Shown here: positions 25,204 to 32,763 of the stretch, in pieces
Position numbering within the stretch: position 1 is the first letter of the stretch
Layout of the letters: every line of letters starts with the position of its first letter
The notes under the pieces: generated by a model
What the model was told of the DNA's origin: nothing
Seen by the model: only the letters and a program-made list of their open reading frames with translations
Database searches by the model: none
Origin: Candidatus Avimonas merdigallinarum
GTDB lineage: Bacteria > Bacillota > Clostridia > Oscillospirales > Acutalibacteraceae
Direction: 5' to 3'
DNA: 57,569 nucleotides
NCBI GenBank assembly: GCA_904377855.1
Contig: CAJFGS010000015.1
Span: 1-57,569 of the forward strand
Made by a program: the position numbers and the translations under genes

Positions 25204-26022
25204 TTATTTTTTCCTCCGGAAAAAGCCCGGATCGTCGTCGGTATCCTTGGAAATGTCGTAGTCGTCCCCAAACTTCAAATCCGCGAAACGGGATTTCGGC
25301 GGTTCGGACGCCGGGGCGGGTTCCTGCTCCGCATCCGCCGGAGCGGCAGCCTCCTCATCCTCCTGCAGGATCGGCAGGTCCAGCACGATGCCCCGCCCGG
25401 CATCGTCATTATCAGCGTCCTCATACGGGGTATCCGCGGCCACGGATATGGCCTCCTCGACTACCGGCTCGAACGCTGCCGGTTCCGCCGCCGGCTCCTC
25501 CGCCGGGACATCGGCCGCCGGAGCGTCCGCGGGTGCGGCGGGAGCCGCTTCCTCCGCTTTGGCCTCTTCCTCGGCCGGCTCCTCCGGCAGGACGTCGATG
25601 AGCGCGAGGTGCTCCCGGTAAATCGAAAGCATCCGGGCCTTGAAAGCGGTGATCTCGCGGCGGATCCGCTCAAACTCCTTCTCCGCGTCCACAATATTCT
25701 TCTGGGCGGTATCCACGATCTTTTCCGCCTTGATATTGGCATCGTCCAGGATAAGCCCCGCCTTATGCTTGGCCTCCCGCACCACGGTGTCGCCCAGCCG
25801 CTGCGCGCTGAGAAGCGCGGTGCGGATGCTGTCCTCGTCATTGCGGTATTCCACCAGCTTGTCGGCCAGCACCTCGAGCTTCTTCTCCAAGTCCGCCTTG
25901 GCCGTCGTCAGCGCCGCGACGGTATCCGCGCATTGATCGAGAAAATTGTCGACCTCCGCCGTTTTATAGCCGCCCATGCTCTTGGTAAAGGTGACATTCC
26001 GGATTTCATTGGCAGTCAGCAT
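25204..26022 (-). CDS. divIVA: DivIVA-family cell division/polarity protein
   Basis: A coiled-coil protein that binds curved membranes at poles and septa. The 272-residue protein starts with the family's membrane-binding domain (MLTANEIRNVTFTKSMGGYK, then DNFLDQCADTVAAL), followed by a helical region to about 150. The C-terminal half is a long acidic, Ala/Glu/Pro-rich tail of low complexity, longer than in Bacillus subtilis DivIVA (164 residues). ATG 26022 is preferred; the ATG at 26034 directly abuts the AAAGG SD. It sits in the sepF-ylmH-divIVA order typical of the division cluster. Confidence 0.93.
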   Translation of the reverse strand: MLTANEIRNVTFTKSMGGYKTAEVDNFLDQCADTVAALTTAKADLEKKLEVLADKLVEYRNDEDSIRTALLSAQRLGDTVVREAKHKAGLILDDANIKAEKIVDTAQKNIVDAEKEFERIRREITAFKARMLSIYREHLALIDVLPEEPAEEEAKAEEAAPAAPADAPAADVPAEEPAAEPAAFEPVVEEAISVAADTPYEDADNDDAGRGIVLDLPILQEDEEAAAPADAEQEPAPASEPPKSRFADLKFGDDYDISKDTDDDPGFFRRKK

Positions 26023-26066
26023 ATGGGAGCCCATCCTTTCCTACGTTCCAAACAAACGTTATCCTG

Positions 26067-26870
26067 TCATATATACTTTCGGATTGTGATAAACAGCCGG
26101 CCTTTGCGGGATACGGGACCAAACCCGTCCACCTGGAAGCGCCCTATCCCGCGCAGCGAGAGGGTGTCGCCCTCCTTCACCGCCGCGGAGACCGACAGGC
26201 AGGGGATATGGTTGACGCAGACCAGCCCCGCCTCAATCCGCCGGGCCGCCTCCTCACGGGAGATGCCGGCGGCCGCCTTGACCACCGCATCCAGCCGGGG
26301 GGAAGCGACCGTGTCCCGGATTTCCCGGAACCCGCTCAAGCCGGGCAGTTCCCCGTCATAATCCGGCAGGAGGGCAACCCCCTCCCCGCCGACTTTTTCA
26401 ATCTGGCCGGCAAGGAAGCCGGCGATCCCTTCATCCAGGAACGCCACCGCCAGCCCTTCCCCGCAGAGGATATCCCCCACCTTTTCCCGCCTTACCCCGC
26501 AGGACAGCAGGGTGCCGAGGAAATCGCGGTGCGTCAGCTTCGCTTCCTTCCGGTAGCGGAACCCGAGCGGCGTAAGGGGGAACGCGTCATATGGCGGCGC
26601 GCCGGATTCCCCGTCCCACGCCATGTAATCCGGGAAAGCCCCGAAATATACCCGCTCCGCGTCCGGATAGCCGCCCCAGAAAGCGGTGTTTTCCGCCCGC
26701 CGGCTCCGTGCCAGTTCCTGCACCGCGGCGCGCTGCCGGCCGTCCAGGAACCCGAGGAAGCGGGGAACGCCGCGCTGATCGCAGAGCCGCAGCGCGTCCT
26801 CCGCCGCGGCGCGCAGGAAAGCGTCGTCCTCCCCCGCCGGTTTATGCCCCTTTTTAGAAGTAGAGGCCAT
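26067..26870 (-). CDS. ylmH: YlmH-type S4-domain RNA-binding protein
   Basis: A 267-residue protein with the YlmH N-terminal domain (RFLGFLDGRQRAAVQE; then FGAFPDYM) and a C-terminal S4 RNA-binding domain (about 190-250, RLDAVVKAAAGISREEAARRI). The family member in Bacillus subtilis binds stalled 50S subunits in ribosome rescue; the gene lies beside division genes in many Firmicutes. ATG 26870 overlaps the end of sepF by 17 nt. Confidence 0.9.
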   Translation of the reverse strand: MASTSKKGHKPAGEDDAFLRAAAEDALRLCDQRGVPRFLGFLDGRQRAAVQELARSRRAENTAFWGGYPDAERVYFGAFPDYMAWDGESGAPPYDAFPLTPLGFRYRKEAKLTHRDFLGTLLSCGVRREKVGDILCGEGLAVAFLDEGIAGFLAGQIEKVGGEGVALLPDYDGELPGLSGFREIRDTVASPRLDAVVKAAAGISREEAARRIEAGLVCVNHIPCLSVSAAVKEGDTLSLRGIGRFQVDGFGPVSRKGRLFITIRKYI

Positions 26871-27327
26871 TGTTCTCCAGCTCGTCCAGGAGGTCGCCCA
26901 TAATGCCCACATTATACGGGGTGATGATAAAGGTGCAGTTTGCCACCTTCTTGATCTGGCCGTCGTTGGCATAGGCGACGCCGCTCAGGAAGTCCAGGAT
27001 CCGGCGGGCAACGTCCTTATTGGCGCTTTCCAGGTTGAGGACCACCGTGCGCTTCGCATTCAGATGATCCGCCACCGCGCTTGCGTCGTCAAAGCGTTCC
27101 GGCTTGACCAGCACCACCTGCAGCTGCGCCGTCGCATGGATATTGACCACCTTATTGCTCCGCTTCGCCGGTTCCGCCGCGGCTTCCGCGGCGGGGGACT
27201 TCTCTTCCGGCTTGGTCACAAAGTCCATGCCGTCGTCCACTTCCCCGCCTTCCTCGTCGTACTCGTCGCCATACTCCGGATCGCTCATCAAATTCTTAAA
27301 CTTGTCAATCAGGCCCATGTCTTCCAT
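26854..27327 (-). CDS. sepF: Cell division protein SepF
   Basis: Tethers FtsZ to the membrane and helps order the Z-ring. The 157-residue protein has an amphipathic N-terminal helix (MGLIDKFKNLMS), an acidic linker, and the SepF core from about residue 65 (VVLVKPERFDDASAVADHL, RILDFLSGVAYA) ending in FIITPYNV. Two ATGs (codons 1 and 4) are near AAAGGA; the first is used. Its end overlaps ylmH. Confidence 0.94.
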   Translation of the reverse strand: MEDMGLIDKFKNLMSDPEYGDEYDEEGGEVDDGMDFVTKPEEKSPAAEAAAEPAKRSNKVVNIHATAQLQVVLVKPERFDDASAVADHLNAKRTVVLNLESANKDVARRILDFLSGVAYANDGQIKKVANCTFIITPYNVGIMGDLLDELENNGLYF

Positions 27328-27480
27328 CCTGTCCTTTCTTTTCTTTTTCTATTTGCCGTCCCCTCCGCCGGCCGCCGGATGCTTGTCCGCCAGCCGCAGG
27401 GCAGGGAGGCCCAATCCATGGGGAGGGGCTTCCCCTTCCACGGCGTGTCCGCAAGGAAAATGCCGCCGGGGCCGCCGCAC

Positions 27481-28197
27481 TCAGCGCGGCGGATAGGCGC
27501 GCCGGCCGAACAGGGCCGAGCCGACCCTGACCAGTGTGGCGCCTTCCAGGATTGCTTCGCGGTAATCCCCGGACATCCCCATCGACAAAACATTCATAAG
27601 AACATTATCCCTGTTTTTCCCCTTGATGTCAATAAACAGTTTATACATCTGTGAAAAAATCGCCCTTTTTTCTTTTTCCGTTTCCAAAATCGGAGGGACG
27701 GTCATCAGCCCGCAGACCCGGATCCCCGGAAACAGGCGGATTTCTTCCAGCATTTCCTCCAAATTTTCTGAAAAAACGCCGGACTTTGCCTCTTCCCGTC
27801 CAATATTTACCTCTACCAGGATATCGGTAACTCGGCCGCTTTTCACCGACGCGTCCGACACCGCCTTTGCCAGGCGGACGCTGTCCACCGATTCGATCAT
27901 ATCGACCAGCCCGACAATTTTTGAAACCTTATTGGTTTGCAGATGGCCGATCAGGTGGACGCCCGCCCCTTCCAGGTGCAGCGCGTCCCGTTTTTCCAGG
28001 AATTCCTGGACCCGGTTCTCCCCGATGGCGGTCACGCCGGCTTCCAGCGCGGCATTGATCCGGTCGGGCGGCACGGTTTTGGTCACCCCCAGAAGCTGGA
28101 CGTCCTCCGGCAGCCTGCCGGAGGCGAGGGCCGCCTGCGCCATGGTTTCCCGGATCCGCTTTAAGTTCTCCCGGATATCATCGTACGGTCTTTCCAT
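27481..28197 (-). CDS. yggS: YggS family PLP homeostasis protein
   Basis: A 238-residue alanine-racemase-like TIM barrel that binds pyridoxal phosphate without known enzymatic activity and keeps the vitamin B6 pool in balance. The PLP lysine is in LGVTKTVPPDRIN; AIGENRVQEFLEK, LIGHLQTNK and SMGMSGDYREAI follow. ATG 28197 overlaps the end of the HlyD-like gene by 20 nt. Conserved upstream neighbour of sepF in Gram-positive bacteria. Confidence 0.94.
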   Translation of the reverse strand: MERPYDDIRENLKRIRETMAQAALASGRLPEDVQLLGVTKTVPPDRINAALEAGVTAIGENRVQEFLEKRDALHLEGAGVHLIGHLQTNKVSKIVGLVDMIESVDSVRLAKAVSDASVKSGRVTDILVEVNIGREEAKSGVFSENLEEMLEEIRLFPGIRVCGLMTVPPILETEKEKRAIFSQMYKLFIDIKGKNRDNVLMNVLSMGMSGDYREAILEGATLVRVGSALFGRRAYPPR

Positions 28198-29395
28198 CGT
28201 ACAGCCCCTTCCCTTCCACAATGATATCGTCATACAATTGGAGGAAGCCGGATTCGTCCGTCTCCTCGCAGATGACATAGTCCGGTTCCGAATGCAGGAT
28301 GTTGACCCGCCGGAACGTGCAGGTGTCCCCCACCAGCACATAGACGCCGTTTTCCCCTTCGTCGTTTTTGATGATGCAGCGGCTGGGCACCCGCAGCCCT
28401 TCGTACTGCCGGAGACGGATCTGCACCGGCTCCACCCGCATGGAGGACAATTCGCTGGACATGGTGGAGCACTCGAAAATCACCGCTACGTTCCCCTCTT
28501 TATCCCGGTTGGTCGCCACCACCGTGGCGGGGACCGGATCGTCGGTGACAAACGGGAACAGCAGGGTGGGCGTCATATCTACCCGGATATCCGCCGCGTC
28601 CTCGGCCGGGACCAGGCAGGCGAAATACCATTCGTAATTGAGCACGACCTTTCCCACGTATCCCGTCCCGTCCGCAGCGGCCGGGCTGCCGAGGAGTTCC
28701 GCCAGCTTGTCCGGCGTCATGGACAGGGCGTCGTCGGCCTTGAGCGTATCCTCAAAGCCGTCGATTTCGCTCACAAAATACCCCGCGTCGGGGGAGGTAA
28801 TCGCAGCCGACGCTTTGGAAAAGGAGCCCTCCAGCGCCGTCTTTTCTTCATTCAGGGCGGCAATGCGCGCGTTGAAATCGCTCACCGTCCCCACGGTGAT
28901 CTGCCGCTTGTTCATCAGCTCCAGCAGCCGGGAATGCCAATCCGACAGCCCCGACAGGGACAGGGAATTGACCCCCTCAGTGATATTGCCCACCAGCTGG
29001 CTTATCTGCTTGTCGATGACATCCAGGTTAACCCGGCTCGCCGTGCCCTGAAGCTGGACCCCCCGGAGCATCTCGATTTCCTCATTCAACGCGTCCAGTT
29101 CCTGCTGGGCGAGGGCGTCCGCTTCGGTGGGATAGACCTGCGCAATCACGCCGTCCTTGGCTACCCGGCTGCCGTTTTCAATTGTATAGAAAAGGAACCC
29201 GTCCGCATCACCGGGGATTTTGGTCTCGTTGCGGATGGTGATCCCCTCGGCGTCCACCGTATCGTACACGCTGTAACTGGTCACCGTTTCGGTTTTTACC
29301 GGGTTATACAGCACCTGGAAAGCCTGATAGCCGACATACGCTATCAGGAACAGGGACACGACAACGGTAACCAGGCGTTTGACAAAAGGTTCCAT
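28178..29395 (-). CDS. HlyD-like membrane-fusion-type protein
   Basis: A 405-residue protein with one N-terminal membrane helix (about 6-27), a biotinyl-lipoyl-like segment (GFLFYTIENGSRVAKDGVIAQ), a central coiled-coil hairpin (about 90-180) and beta-rich C-terminal domains, the architecture of periplasmic adaptor/HlyD proteins. No ABC transporter or permease is nearby. In related Clostridia a protein of this type stands at the head of the yggS-sepF-ylmH-divIVA cluster, so an envelope or division role is as likely as export. GGAGGAAA precedes the ATG. Confidence 0.8.
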   Translation of the reverse strand: MEPFVKRLVTVVVSLFLIAYVGYQAFQVLYNPVKTETVTSYSVYDTVDAEGITIRNETKIPGDADGFLFYTIENGSRVAKDGVIAQVYPTEADALAQQELDALNEEIEMLRGVQLQGTASRVNLDVIDKQISQLVGNITEGVNSLSLSGLSDWHSRLLELMNKRQITVGTVSDFNARIAALNEEKTALEGSFSKASAAITSPDAGYFVSEIDGFEDTLKADDALSMTPDKLAELLGSPAAADGTGYVGKVVLNYEWYFACLVPAEDAADIRVDMTPTLLFPFVTDDPVPATVVATNRDKEGNVAVIFECSTMSSELSSMRVEPVQIRLRQYEGLRVPSRCIIKNDEGENGVYVLVGDTCTFRRVNILHSEPDYVICEETDESGFLQLYDDIIVEGKGLYDGKTVR

Positions 29396-29421
29396 CGGGC
29401 ATTTCCTCCTGGGGCCGTTTG

Positions 29422-29454
29422 AAAAAAGCAGAATCCCCGCCCTGCGGCCGATTC
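29422..29454 (-). terminator. Terminator after miaA
   Basis: On the minus strand GAATC/GATTC and CCGC/GCGG stems are followed by six T (plus-strand A run 29422-29427). It separates the miaB-miaA operon from the HlyD-like gene. Confidence 0.6.
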
Positions 29455-29520
29455 CTTTTTTCCATCCAAGCCCTTCTCGTCACGGGGTTGCTCCGGGCGG
29501 CAGGCAGGGAACGGCGTCGC

Positions 29521-30474
29521 TTATCCTGCCGTTCCCTCCGAAGGGGCGGCCAGGAGGCGCTGCGCCGCGTCCGCCAGGCCTTTTTCGTCCGGATAATCGT
29601 CAATATACAGAAAACAGGCGTCCGCCCGCCGGCGGAACCAGGTCAGCTGCCGTTTGGCATACCGCCGGGTGGAGCGCTTCAGGTTCTCCACCGCCTCCGT
29701 CAAGGAAATCCGGCCGGCGAAATACGGCGCCAGTTCCTTATACCCGATCGCCTGCAGAGCGGTCGGGGCCGTCGGCGCGGCCAGGGCCTGCTCCGCTTCC
29801 TCCAAAAGCCCGGCCGCCAGCATGGCATCCACCCGCCGGTTGATCCGGTCATAGAGGACGGCGCGCTCCCGGCAGTCCAGCACGATCCGCCGCGCCTCGA
29901 AGGGCGGCGGGACGCTGCGGGAAAAACGGAGCTGCTCGCTCATGGTCATCCCGGTGGTATAGTAAAGCTCCAGCGCGCGGATAATCCGCCCCCGGTTGGA
30001 GGGGTGAAGCCGGCCGGCCGTCTCCGGGTCGACGGCGCGGAGTTCCTCCAGCAGCGATTCCGCCCCCTCCTCCGCCCGGTGGGCCAGTTCCTCCCGCAGG
30101 GCGGGGTTCTCCCCTTCCCCGGCGAACTGGAGGTTGTCCGTCACCGCGTCGATGTACAGCCCCGTCCCCCCGCAGAGGATCGGGAGCCGTCCCCGGGCGC
30201 GGACAGCGGCAATCGCGCTTCGGGCGTCCTGGGCGTACCGCGCTACGCTGTATTTTTCCGTCAGCGGAAGAAACCCCAGCAGATGATGGGGCACCCCCCG
30301 CATCTCTGCGGCGGTGGGGCGGGCGGTGCCGATTTGCAGCGTCTGATACACCTGCATGGAGTCGGCGGAAACCACCTCGCCGTCCAGCCGCAGCGCCAAT
30401 TCCACCGCCAGCCCCGTTTTGCCGGAGGCGGTCGGCCCCGCAATCACCGGCAGAATCGGTTTCGCTTCCGGCAT
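29521..30474 (-). CDS. miaA: tRNA dimethylallyltransferase
   Basis: Transfers a dimethylallyl group to A37 of tRNAs reading UNN codons, the step before MiaB. The 317-residue protein has the P-loop GPTASGKT, the DSMQVY motif, GGTGLYI and a C-terminal TRRYAKRQLTWFRRR. ATG 30474 is chosen because AAGGAGG lies 10 nt upstream; ATGs at 30483 and 30507 are in or before the SD. Being in the same operon as miaB links both modification steps. Confidence 0.94.
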   Translation of the reverse strand: MPEAKPILPVIAGPTASGKTGLAVELALRLDGEVVSADSMQVYQTLQIGTARPTAAEMRGVPHHLLGFLPLTEKYSVARYAQDARSAIAAVRARGRLPILCGGTGLYIDAVTDNLQFAGEGENPALREELAHRAEEGAESLLEELRAVDPETAGRLHPSNRGRIIRALELYYTTGMTMSEQLRFSRSVPPPFEARRIVLDCRERAVLYDRINRRVDAMLAAGLLEEAEQALAAPTAPTALQAIGYKELAPYFAGRISLTEAVENLKRSTRRYAKRQLTWFRRRADACFLYIDDYPDEKGLADAAQRLLAAPSEGTAG

Positions 30475-30516
30475 ACGGCGCATCCCTCCTTGGTTCAGCC
30501 GGCGCACAGGGCCGGG

Positions 30517-32607
30517 TTATTTTGCCCTGCCGAACTGCTTCTCCAGTTCCCGCCGGGTCAGTTCAAAGCAGACGGGACGGCCGTGCGGGCAGGTCCGCAC
30601 ATCGTCGGAGAGCAGGATCCTCTCCGCGACGGCCTGCCGTTCCTGCGGGGAGGTGAAATCGCCGGCCTTCACCGCGGCGCGGCAGGCGGAGGAATGGTAA
30701 ATCCAGTCCAGCTTGTCCGTGGTGATCTCCCTGCGCCCGGAGGCAAGCCCCCCGGCGATCTCCTGAATGAGGGCGGCGATATCCCCGCCGGTCAGCATCA
30801 TGGGAACCGCCCGCACCAGGACGCTGTGCCCGCCGAAATCCTCCACCTCAAACCCCGCCTGGGCAAGGGTGCCTATCTCCGGAACCAGCGCGGCATATTC
30901 CTCCCGGCTGAGGGAGACCGGCACCGGCTCCAGCAGAAGCTGGGCGTCTGCCCGCTCGGCGGCCTTAAGCTGGTTATACAGGATCCGCTCATGGGCGGCA
31001 TGCTTGTCGATAAAGTACAGCGCGTCCCCCCGCTGGGCGATGATATACGTGGCGAACGCCTCCCCCAGGCAGCGGACCGCCGGCTCGTCCTCCCCGGCAA
31101 AAGCACCCGGCGCCGGCCGGCCAATATCGGGGGCGGGCGGCTCCGCCGCTTCCTCCCGGGAAGGGGCCGGAGCGGGGGCAGGGGCAGAGTGGGATGTCCC
31201 GGGCTCCTGCGGGACGGGGGAAGCCGGGCTCCCGCCCTCCCCGGTGCGCAGGATATCCGGCACGATAAGCGTCCGCCCATAGGTGGAACCGCCGCCGTCC
31301 CGGAAGGAGAAGCCTCCGCGGGAAGGGGGCGCGGCCTGCCCTGCCGCCCTGCTGTCATCGTCCGGCCGGCGGCCCCACCGGTTCACCCCCGCCGGCACCG
31401 GCGGGGCGGGGCGGGACGGCGACGGGCGGGAGGAAGCGGCCGGGGCGTCCAGCAGATCCGGGAGATCCCGCCGGGCGGCCTGCTCCACCGCCTCATGCGC
31501 GGTGGGGACGCCGGCATACAGCCTGGTCTGCTCCGGGGCGGGGACGGCGGAGCCCCCGGCCCCTCCCGGCGGGACGACCGGCGGGGTCTTCGCCGGCAGG
31601 ACCATGGACGCCGTCGGGGATGCGGCCTGCAGCGCGGATTTCGTCCCGTGGTACACCGCGTCGAACAAAGGCCGTTCGTTGATAAAGCGGACCTCGATTT
31701 TCGCGGGGTGGACGTTGACGTCCACCGTTTCCAGCGGCAGATCGATGTGCAGCACGCAGGAAGGGAACTTCCCCACCATGATGGAGCCCTTGTACGCCTC
31801 CTCCAGCGCGGCCATTGCCGTCCGGGTCTTGACATACCGGCCGTTGATGAAAAAATGCTGCATGGTGCGGTTGGCCCGCCCGCAGGTGGGCTTGCAGACA
31901 TAGCCGTGCACATGGACCCCGTTTAATGTATAATCCAGCGGGGTCATCCCGCCGGCAAAATCCCGGCCGAAGACCGTGTAAATGCAGCTGAGCAGCTTCC
32001 CGTCGCCGGGGGTGAGCAGCTCCTCCTTCCCGTCCCGCAGGAAGCGCACGGATATCTCCGGGTGGGAGAGGGCGATCCGATCCACCACCCCCGCCACCGA
32101 ATTCGACTCGCTGACGTCCTTTTTGAGGAATTTCATACGGGCGGGTACATTATAAAACAAATCCCGTACGATAATTGTCGTTCCCTGGGGCCGGCCGACG
32201 TCCTCGCAGAGGATTTCCTCCCCGCCCTCGATGAGATAGCGGGTGCCGGCCACCTCCTGAGCGGTGCGGGTGAGGAGTTCCACCTTTGCCACCGCCGAAA
32301 TCGAGGCCAGCGCTTCCCCCCGGAACCCGAGGGTGCCGATGGCGTCGAGATCCTGTTCGGTGCGCACCTTGCTGGTGGCGTGGCGGAGGAAGGCCACCGG
32401 CACATCCTCCCGGGCGATGCCGGAGCCGTTGTCGGTGACGGACAGGCTGCGCACCCCGCCGTTTTGAATCTCGACGGTGATGGTGCTCGCCCCCGCGTCC
32501 ACGGCGTTCTCCATCAATTCCTTCACCACCGAGGAGGGGCGCTCCACCACCTCCCCCGCGGCAATGAGTTCCGCCGTATGCTTATCCAGCACATGGATTT
32601 TGGACAT
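30517..32607 (-). CDS. mutL: DNA mismatch repair protein MutL
   Basis: A 696-residue mismatch-repair coordinator. The N-terminal GHKL ATPase (about 1-330) shows ELMENAVDAGAS, DNGSGI and GFRGEALASISAV. A Pro/Ala-rich linker (about 335-500) follows. The C-terminal domain has DKHAAHERILYNQL, the DQHA(X)2E(X)4E-type endonuclease signature, plus CPHGRP near the end, so this is the nicking type found in bacteria without MutH. It starts 156 nt after mutS with GGGAGG as SD. Confidence 0.95.
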   Translation of the reverse strand: MSKIHVLDKHTAELIAAGEVVERPSSVVKELMENAVDAGASTITVEIQNGGVRSLSVTDNGSGIAREDVPVAFLRHATSKVRTEQDLDAIGTLGFRGEALASISAVAKVELLTRTAQEVAGTRYLIEGGEEILCEDVGRPQGTTIIVRDLFYNVPARMKFLKKDVSESNSVAGVVDRIALSHPEISVRFLRDGKEELLTPGDGKLLSCIYTVFGRDFAGGMTPLDYTLNGVHVHGYVCKPTCGRANRTMQHFFINGRYVKTRTAMAALEEAYKGSIMVGKFPSCVLHIDLPLETVDVNVHPAKIEVRFINERPLFDAVYHGTKSALQAASPTASMVLPAKTPPVVPPGGAGGSAVPAPEQTRLYAGVPTAHEAVEQAARRDLPDLLDAPAASSRPSPSRPAPPVPAGVNRWGRRPDDDSRAAGQAAPPSRGGFSFRDGGGSTYGRTLIVPDILRTGEGGSPASPVPQEPGTSHSAPAPAPAPSREEAAEPPAPDIGRPAPGAFAGEDEPAVRCLGEAFATYIIAQRGDALYFIDKHAAHERILYNQLKAAERADAQLLLEPVPVSLSREEYAALVPEIGTLAQAGFEVEDFGGHSVLVRAVPMMLTGGDIAALIQEIAGGLASGRREITTDKLDWIYHSSACRAAVKAGDFTSPQERQAVAERILLSDDVRTCPHGRPVCFELTRRELEKQFGRAK

Positions 32608-32763
32608 AATGCGCCTCCCTCAAGCAATCGCGGCCCTCCGGCCGGAAAATCCAATGGAACCAATGCAGCGAATCTCTTCCCCGGCTGCACGGCGGAAGGC
32701 AGAGGCGGCCAATCGCCCCCGCCGCGCTTTCCGCGCCCCCGCATGAATACGGCTTCTACGCCG

